18,512 bases of DNA from Candidatus Nomurabacteria bacterium RIFCSPHIGHO2_01_FULL_39_9 (GTDB taxonomy: Bacteria > Patescibacteriota > Minisyncoccia > Phycocordibacterales > DATEUR01): contig MFTL01000006.1 of NCBI GenBank assembly GCA_001786825.1, forward strand, positions 1 through 18,512. Reading direction: 5' to 3'. The notes beneath the pieces are model-generated. The model was not told the origin of the DNA and made no database searches. It saw nothing but the letters and a program-made list of their open reading frames with translations. A program made the position numbers and the translations under genes. Within the stretch, counting starts at the first letter, position 1. Each line of letters opens with the position of its first letter. Shown piece after piece: positions 1 to 5,959 of the stretch.

Positions 1-51
1 CTCGGAACATTTTTTAGTATCAACGACTATGATTCTCCTAATCACTGGTAA
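1..51 (+). CDS. Possible 3' end of an upstream gene (partial)
   Basis: Frame 1 is open from the window edge to a TAA at 49-51 and would encode the tail LGTFFSINDYDSPNHW. It would overlap the start of the adenosyltransferase gene by 23 nt, which fits the tight packing seen elsewhere in the window. Sixteen codons are too few to identify a family, and the stretch may be chance. Confidence 0.3.
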   Translation, partial: LGTFFSINDYDSPNHW

Positions 52-550
52 TGGTAAAGGCAAAACAACGGCAGCGATCGGCCACGGTGTGCGTGTTGTT
101 GGAAATAGCAAACGCGTTTTAATGTTGCAGTTTTTAAAAAGCAAATCGTGGCCGACCGGCGAAGAAGAAGCTATCAAGAAATTCGGCAAACAATTTGAGC
201 TTATTAAAGGCGGAAAAGGTTTTGTCGGAATTATGGGTGATAAATTACCCTTCGTTGTTCACAAAAAAGCAGCAGAAGAAACTCTTAATAAAGCCAAAAA
301 AGCGATTTTCTCAAAAAAATATAACCTCATAATACTCGATGAGGTCAATGTTGCATTATCTCTTAAATTAATTAAACTTAAAGATGTCCTTGCTTTGATA
401 AAAAAATTGCCCAAAGATACGGATTTGATATTAACTGGCCGCTATGCGCCAAAAGAATTAATAAAAGTTTCAGATATTATGACTGAATGCAGAGAAATTA
501 AGCATCCTTATAATAAAGGTGTTCAAGGCAAAAAAGGCAGGGAATATTAG
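29..550 (+). CDS. cobO: ATP:corrinoid adenosyltransferase, BtuR/CobO family
   Basis: Predicted to transfer the 5'-deoxyadenosyl group of ATP to cob(I)alamin or a corrinoid precursor in the cytoplasm. The 173-residue protein carries the family P-loop GNGKGKTT at residues 7-14, a Walker-B-like LIILDEVN around 100-107, LTGRYAP at 135-141, the VSDIMTEC strand at 147-154, and the characteristic tail KHPYNKGVQGKKGREY. Length suits the shorter members (E. coli BtuR is about 196). The ATG at 29 sits directly before the first beta strand, as in many short members, but the frame is open back to the window edge, so a longer start cannot be excluded. A weak -10-like TAGTAT lies at 15-20. No other cobalamin gene is visible, so salvage of imported corrinoid or a different nucleotide-dependent role are both possible. 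The family is clear; the physiological substrate is not. Confidence 0.87.
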   Translation: MILLITGNGKGKTTAAIGHGVRVVGNSKRVLMLQFLKSKSWPTGEEEAIKKFGKQFELIKGGKGFVGIMGDKLPFVVHKKAAEETLNKAKKAIFSKKYNLIILDEVNVALSLKLIKLKDVLALIKKLPKDTDLILTGRYAPKELIKVSDIMTECREIKHPYNKGVQGKKGREY

Positions 551-566
551 TTCAAGATTTAATTTT

Positions 567-842
567 ATGAAAATACTTGGTTTATTAGATATATTGTCGA
601 GTTTGATGTTTTTCTTTGTTGTTTTTGGCGTTAAATTGCCGCTTTGGATTTTGATCGTTTTCGGCGCTTATTTAATTATTAAGGGATTAGTTTTCTTAGT
701 GCTTTCAAAAGACATCGGTAGCTTAGTCGATATCGCTGGCGGTGGAATTTTAATCGGCAGTAATTATGGGGAAATCGCGCTTATTGTTTTTATAATTTTT
801 GGAATTTTCTTTGTGATTAAAGGCGGCTTTAGTTTCGCTTAA
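567..842 (+). CDS. Small multi-pass membrane protein, unknown
   Basis: A 91-residue very hydrophobic protein with about three to four membrane segments (roughly residues 4-20, 24-45, 50-66 and 68-88), separated by short loops such as SKDIGSLVD. The frame is open to an ATG at 519, but that start would lie inside the adenosyltransferase gene and add a charged non-family-like extension. ATG 567 puts a hydrophobic segment right after the start and is preferred. It ends one base before the DUF456-like gene, so the two are probably cotranscribed and may act together in the membrane. I do not recognise the family. Confidence 0.65.
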   Translation: MKILGLLDILSSLMFFFVVFGVKLPLWILIVFGAYLIIKGLVFLVLSKDIGSLVDIAGGGILIGSNYGEIALIVFIIFGIFFVIKGGFSFA

Positions 843-843
843 C

Positions 844-1317
844 ATGGTTATCTCTATCATTGTAAGTATCTTGCTCGCGCCACTTGTTTTTTTGACGCTC
901 ATTCCTGTTTTCCCGGCAATTCCAATGATGTTCGGCTTGAGTTTAATTTATGGTTTTGTAGATAAATTTAAACATCTTGATTTAAATAATTATTTAATGC
1001 TCGGTGGTATTCTTGCCGTTTCAATTCTCATTGATTATTTTGCTGGAATTCTAGGCGCGAAATACGGCGGCGCGGCAAAAGAGTCTTTGATTTTCGGTTT
1101 GCTTGGTGTAGTGCTTGGCACATTTCTCTTGCCACCATTCGGCGGTGTCCTGGGTTTATTCTTAGGAATTTTGATTGCCGAGATTATTAGGTTTAAAGAT
1201 CATTACAAAGCGATCAAGGCGGCAAGTTATTCTGTGGTCGGCACGATCACCGGTGTGATATTTAATTTTTTTCTAGCAATTGCTTTTTTCGTTCTATTTC
1301 TGATTTTTGTGTTTTAA
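844..1317 (+). CDS. DUF456-like integral membrane protein
   Basis: A 157-residue membrane protein. Three to five hydrophobic segments flank a glycine-rich core, GAKYGGAAKESLIFGLLG, followed by LPPFGGVLGLFLGILIAEI (about residues 70-113). This small-residue GxxxG-rich arrangement with a conserved PPxG turn is typical of the DUF456 family (PF04306), whose biochemical role is unknown. It begins two bases after the stop of the preceding small membrane gene, so both are likely translated from one transcript. The C-terminal half adds two more hydrophobic helices. The family call rests on pattern recognition of the glycine core; function is not inferred. Confidence 0.7.
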   Translation: MVISIIVSILLAPLVFLTLIPVFPAIPMMFGLSLIYGFVDKFKHLDLNNYLMLGGILAVSILIDYFAGILGAKYGGAAKESLIFGLLGVVLGTFLLPPFGGVLGLFLGILIAEIIRFKDHYKAIKAASYSVVGTITGVIFNFFLAIAFFVLFLIFVF

Positions 1318-1334
1318 CTTCTTTATGTTAATAT
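1307..1334 (+). promoter_or_regulatory. Candidate promoter for the MreD-position gene and mrdA
   Basis: A TAATAT -10 at 1329-1334 is preceded by TGT, giving an extended -10 (TGnTAATAT). A weak -35 TTGTGT lies at 1307-1312 with a 16-bp spacer. Only 6 nt separate the -10 from the ATG at 1341, so the transcript would start at or next to the start codon. Confidence 0.5.
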
Positions 1335-1340
1335 CGAAGT

Positions 1341-1598
1341 ATGTTTTTGCGCATTACCGCTATTATTTTGCTCCTATTTTCGGCACTTCTTCTGCCATGG
1401 TGGCTAGGCCTTATTTTTGCCATAGGCCTCACTTTTTTCTTCAAATCCTTTTTAGAAATTATCCCGATTTACTTTTTTTCAGATCTTATTTTTGGCACGC
1501 CGCAAGCGAGATTTTTAGGATTTGCTTTTATCGGAACGATTGCGGCTTTTCTTATTTATATTTTAATGAATTCTTTTAAGAAATATTTAAGACAATGA
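1341..1598 (+). CDS. Small membrane protein at the MreD position upstream of PBP2
   Basis: An 85-residue protein with two or three hydrophobic segments (about 3-33, 38-50 and 58-76) and a basic tail, SFKKYLRQ. It overlaps the PBP2 gene by four bases (ATGA at 1595-1598), so translation is coupled. In many bacteria the gene directly upstream of mrdA is mreD, a membrane partner of the elongation machinery. This protein is about half the usual MreD length, so homology is not shown and the link rests on position alone. No mreB or mreC is visible. The alternative reading frame at 1307-1579 is a hydrophobic shadow of the same DNA. Confidence 0.65.
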   Translation: MFLRITAIILLLFSALLLPWWLGLIFAIGLTFFFKSFLEIIPIYFFSDLIFGTPQARFLGFAFIGTIAAFLIYILMNSFKKYLRQ

Positions 1599-3250
1599 AA
1601 CGAAACAGCAAATTTAAAGAAATAGAGCCGGATGAAATTTTTTTAGACGCAGAGAACGCGCCGGATTTTAATACTAATCAGCTTGAAGGCAGAATAACCA
1701 AGCCAATTAATAAAAAAACAATTTTTTCGGTAGGGCTCGTTTGTTTGCTTATTGGGCTTACTTTTATTGGACGATTGGGTTTTGTTCAAATTGCAAAAGG
1801 GCAAACTTTTTTTGATTTGAGTGAGCGCAATCGTTTGCAAAAAATTCCAATCATCTCGCCGCGCGGCATCGTTTATGACCGCAATGGTGTTGAGCTCGCC
1901 TGGAATAGGGAAGAGGAAGATAAAATTATTCGTTCATATATTGATCTTTCGGGCTTTGCTCATCTTTTAGGTTTTGTTGGTTATCCGACAAAAGATAAGG
2001 CCGGCTTTTATTGGCAAGATAATTTTATCGGCAAGTCTGGTATTGAGAAACAATACAACGATACATTGGCTGGTCAAAATGGCATGAAGATCACTGAAAC
2101 CGATGTTTTTGGCAATATTAAGTCAGAAAATATTTTAGCGGAAGTTCTGCCGGGTGATAATGTCTATTTATCTCTTGATGCGCGCTTGCAGAATAAGCTT
2201 TTTGAATCAATTCGCGATACGGCCGGTGGTTATTTCACCGGCGGCGCTGGTGTTTTAATTGATGTGACCGATGGTAGTGTTCTTTCGTTAGTGAGTTTTC
2301 CAGAATTTGATTCGGAAGTGCTTTCGTTGGGGCAAGATACAGAGGCGATTTTGCGATTTAATTCTGATAAGAGAAAAATATTTTTAAATCGGCCAGTCAG
2401 TGGTCTTTACACGCCGGGCTCGACCGTCAAACCTTTCTTTGCCACGGCGGCTCTGAAAGAAAATATTATTACGCCTGACAAGAAAATTTTATCAACTGGT
2501 TCAATTTCAGTGCCTAATCCTTACAATCCCAATCAAGCTTCTGTTTTTAAAGATTGGAAGGCACACGGCTTCGTTAATCTAGCGCAGGCGATTGCAGTTT
2601 CTTCGAACGTTTATTTTTACGAGATCGGTGGCGGCTTTGAAGGCCAGCCCGGTCTTGGTATCAGCCGGCTTGAAAAATATGCACGACTTTTTGGTTTAGG
2701 TGAAAAAACAAATATTGATCTTGAGGGCGAGACTCTGGGCACGATCCCAAATCCAACATGGAAGAAAGAGCACTTCAATGGTGAAATTTGGCGCGTTGGC
2801 GATACTTATTACACGGCAATCGGCCAGTATGGTTTCCAAGTAACGCCGCTTCAGCTGGCGCGAGCCATTGCAGCGGTTGCTAATAATGGCCGACTTCTGA
2901 CGCCGCATTTGATCAAAGATAAAACTAAAGAAGAAATTTTACTACCGATTGAAGATGATATTTTTCAAGAAGTAAAAAATGGCATGAGAATGACGGTTGT
3001 GAGCGGTACAGCCACGAGTCTTAATTTTGGCAAAGCAAAATTTGCCGCTAAGACAGGTACGGCCCAGCTCGGCGTTCTCAAAGAGCGCATGAATTCCTGG
3101 ATTATTGGCTTTGCGCCTTATGAAAATCCTAAATTTGCCTTTGTGATTCTTTTAGAAAATGGACCCGAAAACATCGGTATTTCAGCTCAAATGGCGGCTT
3201 ATAAATTTTTCAGCTGGATGGTCGAAAATACACCGGAATATTTTCAATAA
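1595..3250 (+). CDS. mrdA: Penicillin-binding protein 2, elongation transpeptidase
   Basis: A class B PBP that would crosslink peptidoglycan during elongation on the outer face of the membrane. The 551-residue protein has a cytoplasmic tail (1-42), one membrane anchor (about 43-62), the N-terminal motif PRGIVYDRNG (89-98), and a transpeptidase domain with all three active-site motifs: STVK with the acylated serine at 276, SSN at 336-338, and KTGT at 486-489. E. coli PBP2 is about 630 residues, so the pedestal between the anchor and the catalytic domain is shortened. Features favouring PBP2 over PBP3 are YTPGSTVKPF, the context of a small membrane protein overlapping upstream, and a separate FtsI in the dcw cluster at 7133-8836. 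No RodA gene is adjacent in the window. Expression is probably from the promoter before 1341. Confidence 0.93.
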   Translation: MKRNSKFKEIEPDEIFLDAENAPDFNTNQLEGRITKPINKKTIFSVGLVCLLIGLTFIGRLGFVQIAKGQTFFDLSERNRLQKIPIISPRGIVYDRNGVELAWNREEEDKIIRSYIDLSGFAHLLGFVGYPTKDKAGFYWQDNFIGKSGIEKQYNDTLAGQNGMKITETDVFGNIKSENILAEVLPGDNVYLSLDARLQNKLFESIRDTAGGYFTGGAGVLIDVTDGSVLSLVSFPEFDSEVLSLGQDTEAILRFNSDKRKIFLNRPVSGLYTPGSTVKPFFATAALKENIITPDKKILSTGSISVPNPYNPNQASVFKDWKAHGFVNLAQAIAVSSNVYFYEIGGGFEGQPGLGISRLEKYARLFGLGEKTNIDLEGETLGTIPNPTWKKEHFNGEIWRVGDTYYTAIGQYGFQVTPLQLARAIAAVANNGRLLTPHLIKDKTKEEILLPIEDDIFQEVKNGMRMTVVSGTATSLNFGKAKFAAKTGTAQLGVLKERMNSWIIGFAPYENPKFAFVILLENGPENIGISAQMAAYKFFSWMVENTPEYFQ

Positions 3251-3281
3251 TCTAACTTATCTTTTGGTCTTTAAATTAACC

Positions 3282-3309
3282 TTGACTTTAGCCTTTAAAA
3301 CGTTAAAAT
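3282..3309 (+). promoter_or_regulatory. Promoter of greA-lysS
   Basis: TTGACT at 3282-3287, a 16-bp spacer, then TAAAAT at 3304-3309, close to the sigma-70 consensus. The greA ATG at 3317 is 7 nt after the -10 box, which places the expected transcription start at the start codon. Confidence 0.75.
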
Positions 3310-3316
3310 AGAGTTA

Positions 3317-3790
3317 ATGGTTAAAACAAAAATTCAACAATATTTGACTAGTGATAAGAAGGCTCTTTTAGAAAAAGAGCTTGCTCATTTAAAGAGCGTT
3401 AAACGCAAGGAAATTATTGAAAGCATTGAATCTGCGAAAGCCCTTGGCGACCTTTCTGAAAATGCCGAATATCAGCAGGCAAGAGAAGAACAAGCAATGA
3501 CCGAAGATCGAATTGCTGAGATTGAGAATATTTTAAAGACAGCGATTATCGTCGAGCCGCATCATAGCGATAACGTTGAAATTGGTTCTATCGTGAACGT
3601 TCAAAAAGAAGGCTCAAAAGAAAAAAAGACTTATCAAATTGTCGGTACTAGCGAAGTAGATTTGGCGGCGGGAAAAGTTTCTAATACCTCGCCAGTCGGC
3701 CAGGCTCTCTTTGGCAAGAAAAAAGGCGATGCCGTCTCCGTAAAAACGCCAGCCGGTGTTGTTAATTATAAAATTATTGACATTGAATAA
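3317..3790 (+). CDS. greA: Transcription elongation factor GreA
   Basis: GreA enters the RNA polymerase secondary channel and stimulates cleavage of backtracked RNA. The 157-residue length is typical (E. coli 158). The N-terminal coiled-coil hairpin (about 1-75) carries the catalytic acidic tip GDLSENAEYQQAREEQ, with Asp45 and Glu48 in the expected places. The C-terminal FKBP-like domain (about 80-157) includes the conserved segment SNTSPVGQALFGKKKGD (122-138). The gene has its own promoter, and the start codon falls at the predicted transcription start, so the mRNA may be leaderless. The lysS gene follows after only two bases. A greA-lysS pairing is found in several bacterial lineages and suggests one transcript ending at the terminator at 5273-5296. 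Confidence 0.96.
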   Translation: MVKTKIQQYLTSDKKALLEKELAHLKSVKRKEIIESIESAKALGDLSENAEYQQAREEQAMTEDRIAEIENILKTAIIVEPHHSDNVEIGSIVNVQKEGSKEKKTYQIVGTSEVDLAAGKVSNTSPVGQALFGKKKGDAVSVKTPAGVVNYKIIDIE

Positions 3791-3792
3791 TT

Positions 3793-5247
3793 GTGTCTTT
3801 AGAAGAAATTCGTCAAGCTAAATTAAGAAAATTAGAGCTTCTCAAAAAAGAGGGTATTGAAGCTTATCCAATCGAATCTTATTTCGATGTCACGCTCTCT
3901 GAAGTTGTTTCTGACTTTTCTAAATTATCAAAGAAAAAGAAATTATATTTGGTTGGTCGGGTGATGTCGCTACGGCCACAGGGCGGTGTTTTCTTTTTGA
4001 ATTTAAATGATGGCACCGGACTTTTTCAAGCGATGCTAAAAAAAGATGAGACAAAAGACGAGGCTTTCGATTTATTCGGAAAAGTTATCGACATTGGAGA
4101 TTTTATCGAAGTCGAAGGCAGTTTATTTAAAACAAAAAGAGGCGAGAAAACGATTCTTGTTAAAAATTGGAAAATGCTTGCTAAAAGCATTTTGCCTTTG
4201 CCGGAGAAGTGGCATGGTCTCCAAGACGTTGAAGAACGGTTTCGAAAAAGATATTTGGATGCGCTCATGAATCCGGAAGTCAAAGAAAGATTTATTTTAA
4301 GAAGTAAGATTATTTCTCTTTTGCGAGAAATGCTTGATAATGAAAATTATTTGGAAGTTGAAACGCCAGTTCTTCAGCCGATTGCCGGCGGCGCAACAGC
4401 AATGCCTTTCGCGACCCATCATAATGCAATGGATATGGATATGTACTTGCGAATCAGTGATGAGCTTTATTTAAAACGCATGATTATTGCTGGTTTTCCA
4501 AAAGTATATGAGATTTCCAAGGATTTTCGCAATGAAGGTATTGATTGGAGCCATAATCCAGAGTTTACAATGATTGAATTTTATGAGAGTTTCAGTACAG
4601 CCGAAAAGCAAATGGCTTTTGTTGAGAAGATTTTTAAAACAATTGTTAAAAAATTATTGAAGAAAAATCAAATAACTTGGCGTGGTGATACGATAGATTT
4701 CAGTAAAAAATTCGCAGTAATTTCTTATTTTGACCTTATTAAGCGTTATGCGTTAATTGAAAATATCGAAACAATTTCAAAAGAAGAATTGCGGACAAAA
4801 GCGCTTCAACTTGGCGTAACTGTAACGCCTGCTGATTCTTTTGGTAAAATTTTAGATAATATTTATAAAAAGATGTGCCGACCAAAATTAATTCAACCGA
4901 CTTTTATTATTGATTATCCGGCCGATCTTTTGCCGCTTGCGAAAAGAAAAAATAAAGATATTGTTGATGCTTTTCAATTAGTGATTGGCGAGATTGAGCT
5001 CGTCAAAGCTTTTTCGGAGTTGAATGATCCAATTGATCAGCGAGAAAGATTTATGACTCAAGAGAAGATAAAAGAAGCGGGTGAAACTGACGCTCAAAGC
5101 CTTGATGAAGATTTTTTGGAAGCGATGGAATATGGCATGCCACCGGCCGGTGGAGTGGGTATTGGTATTGATCGCTTGGTGATGCTCTTAACTGATACTC
5201 ACAACATAAAGGAGGTCATTTTCTTCCCGACAATGCGGAAGGCATAG
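3793..5247 (+). CDS. lysS: Lysyl-tRNA synthetase, class II
   Basis: Charges tRNA-Lys with lysine. The 484-residue protein has an N-terminal OB-fold anticodon-binding domain (about 50-130, LYLVGRVMSLRPQGGVFFLN) and a class II catalytic domain. Motif 1 lies around 178-193 (NENYLEVETPVLQPIAGG), motif 2 at 244-264 (DFRNEGIDWSHNPEFTMIEF), and motif 3 at 454-467 (GVGIGIDRLVMLLT). SELNDP at 408-413 is also diagnostic. The start is GTG at 3793, two bases after the greA stop, with no visible Shine-Dalgarno, suggesting translational coupling to greA. Length is slightly below the usual ~500, the loss being at the N-terminal extension. All catalytic motifs are intact. Confidence 0.96.
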   Translation: MSLEEIRQAKLRKLELLKKEGIEAYPIESYFDVTLSEVVSDFSKLSKKKKLYLVGRVMSLRPQGGVFFLNLNDGTGLFQAMLKKDETKDEAFDLFGKVIDIGDFIEVEGSLFKTKRGEKTILVKNWKMLAKSILPLPEKWHGLQDVEERFRKRYLDALMNPEVKERFILRSKIISLLREMLDNENYLEVETPVLQPIAGGATAMPFATHHNAMDMDMYLRISDELYLKRMIIAGFPKVYEISKDFRNEGIDWSHNPEFTMIEFYESFSTAEKQMAFVEKIFKTIVKKLLKKNQITWRGDTIDFSKKFAVISYFDLIKRYALIENIETISKEELRTKALQLGVTVTPADSFGKILDNIYKKMCRPKLIQPTFIIDYPADLLPLAKRKNKDIVDAFQLVIGEIELVKAFSELNDPIDQRERFMTQEKIKEAGETDAQSLDEDFLEAMEYGMPPAGGVGIGIDRLVMLLTDTHNIKEVIFFPTMRKA

Positions 5248-5272
5248 AAGTTTTTTATTGTAACTTTGAATT

Positions 5273-5296
5273 AAGCCCTTAAACAAGGGCTTTTTT
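5273..5296 (+). terminator. Intrinsic terminator of greA-lysS
   Basis: An 8-bp perfect stem, AAGCCCTT (5273-5280) with AAGGGCTT (5285-5292), around an AAAC loop, running into a T tract (5291-5296). It lies 25 nt after the lysS stop and isolates the mraZ control region from upstream transcription. Confidence 0.9.
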
Positions 5297-5329
5297 GATT
5301 TATACCTTTAATATCCACCTAAATGAAAC

Positions 5330-5359
5330 TGTGGATAACTCTGTTTGTAATGTGGATAA
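5330..5359 (-). promoter_or_regulatory. Two consensus DnaA boxes, 21 bp apart
   Basis: TGTGGATAA occurs at 5330-5338 and again at 5351-5359. Read on the minus strand each is TTATCCACA, an exact match to the DnaA-box consensus TTATNCACA. The two are in the same orientation exactly 21 bp (two helical turns) apart, and the second overlaps the spacer of the predicted mraZ promoter. DnaA could regulate the promoter, or this could be part of a replication-related site. The TGG cores also coincide with the MraZ-type box series, so these may instead be MraZ sites. Confidence 0.5.
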
Positions 5360-5373
5360 GAGTGGTATATACT
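5345..5373 (+). promoter_or_regulatory. Candidate promoter of the mraZ operon
   Basis: TTGTAA at 5345-5350, a 17-bp spacer, and TATACT at 5368-5373, predicting a start near 5380. A second TATACT at 5375-5380 lacks a good -35. The spacer and the first transcribed bases carry the TGG boxes described separately, so bound protein would be expected to interfere with polymerase. Confidence 0.6.
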
Positions 5374-5398
5374 TTATACTAAGTGGGAAAAAATGGTA
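5353..5398 (+). promoter_or_regulatory. Two pairs of MraZ-type operator boxes
   Basis: TGGAT (5353) and TGGTA (5363) form one pair; TGGGA (5384) and TGGTA (5394) form another. Within each pair two 5-bp boxes are separated by exactly 5 bp, the arrangement described for E. coli MraZ (TGGGN repeats with 5-nt gaps). The pairs are 31 bp apart, and a further TGGAT lies at 5332. They overlap the promoter spacer and the start of the transcript. Autorepression of this operon by MraZ is the natural reading, by analogy. Confidence 0.65.
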
Positions 5399-5467
5399 AC
5401 ACATTATAAAAACATGAAAACAAGATTTTTATTACCGCCTGCCGGACTTCCTCCTGTAGGTTTGTAA
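5393..5467 (+). CDS. Proline-rich leader peptide upstream of mraZ
   Basis: A short ORF inside the mraZ leader. Read from ATG 5414 it gives the 17-residue peptide MKTRFLLPPAGLPPVGL, stop at 5465-5467. An in-frame ATG at 5393 would add seven residues (MVTHYKN) and has GGGA at 5385-5388 upstream. The C-terminal half is a tandem PPAGL-PPVGL repeat whose two copies use different codons (CCG CCT GCC GGA CTT against CCT CCT GTA GGT TTG), which suggests selection on the peptide rather than the DNA. Pro-Pro pairs are known to slow ribosomes lacking EF-P help. The stop codon is one base before the long hairpin that covers the mraZ ribosome-binding site, the layout expected of a regulatory leader peptide. 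Coding status is inferred, not proven. Confidence 0.55.
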   Translation: MVTHYKNMKTRFLLPPAGLPPVGL

Positions 5468-5518
5468 TATTCTCCACTCGTCTCTCTTGCTTTTGCAAGA
5501 GAGACGGAATGGGGAATA
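5468..5518 (+). promoter_or_regulatory. Shine-Dalgarno-sequestering hairpin in the mraZ leader
   Basis: The core is a perfect 12-bp stem, CGTCTCTCTTGC (5479-5490) with GCAAGAGAGACG (5495-5506), around a TTTT loop. Below it, TATTCTCCA (5468-5476) pairs with TGGGGAATA (5510-5518), including one G-U pair. The only Shine-Dalgarno-like sequence before mraZ, GGGGA at 5511-5515, is therefore buried in the lower stem, six bases before the ATG at 5524. No T tract follows, so this is not an intrinsic terminator. Confidence 0.65.
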
Positions 5519-5523
5519 ATTAT

Positions 5524-5958
5524 ATGCTTATTGGAGAATACATTCATAATATTGACGAGAAAAATCGGATTTCGTTTCCGGTTAAATTTCGCAAAGAAAC
5601 TGGGAAAAATTTAGTGGTAGCTCCCGGACTTGATAATTGTCTTTTTGTTTTCACAAAAAAGGAATGGTCACGTATATCTCTTGGCTTGGCAAAATCAAAT
5701 TTATTGCAATCGGATAATAGAAGCTTTGCGAGATTTTTCTTCGGTGGGGCAGTGGAAGTTGTTACTGACAATCTTGGTCGAATTTTAATTCCTGATTTTT
5801 TGAAAGAATATGCCGATCTTAAAAACGAAGTTGTAATCATCGGAGTTCAAAATCGATTGGAGTTATGGAATAAAACGAAGTGGGTGAGTTACAAAAAAGT
5901 AGTGGAAGGGCAGGCGGAAACATTGGCAGAAAAGTTAGGTGATGTAGGTGTGCTCTAA
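5524..5958 (+). CDS. mraZ: Transcriptional regulator MraZ
   Basis: MraZ is an AbrB-like double-barrel DNA-binding protein that controls the dcw cluster from its own promoter. The 144-residue protein begins MLIGEYIHNIDEKNRISFP, the canonical MraZ start, so ATG 5524 is chosen over an in-frame ATG at 5509 that lies inside the leader hairpin. Both internal DxxxR repeats are present, DEKNR (11-15) and DNLGR (82-86), followed by RLELW (111-115). The first repeat has Asn where Gly is usual. E. coli MraZ is 152 residues. The stop is one base before the rsmH ATG. Boxes matching the MraZ operator pattern lie upstream, and the leader carries a peptide and hairpin that may control its translation. Confidence 0.94.
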   Translation: MLIGEYIHNIDEKNRISFPVKFRKETGKNLVVAPGLDNCLFVFTKKEWSRISLGLAKSNLLQSDNRSFARFFFGGAVEVVTDNLGRILIPDFLKEYADLKNEVVIIGVQNRLELWNKTKWVSYKKVVEGQAETLAEKLGDVGVL

Positions 5959-5959
5959 T

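Noticed and set aside
1307..1579. 90-residue ORF overlapping the MreD-position gene
   Set aside because: It is rich in Cys, His and Phe without a coherent pattern, ends before mrdA, and lies in a different frame from the ORF that couples to mrdA through ATGA.
1595..1598. Alternative genetic code with TGA as glycine
   Set aside because: TGA ends the small membrane gene in a normal ATGA overlap with mrdA, and the conserved proteins are complete without reading any in-frame TGA.
5300..5400. Chromosomal origin of replication
   Set aside because: Only two DnaA boxes, no clear AT-rich unwinding element and no dnaA/dnaN gene nearby; a regulatory role at the mraZ promoter fits better.
5479..5506. 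Intrinsic terminator upstream of mraZ
   Set aside because: The 12-bp stem is strong but is followed by GAATGGGGAATAA, not a T tract, so factor-independent termination is not expected.
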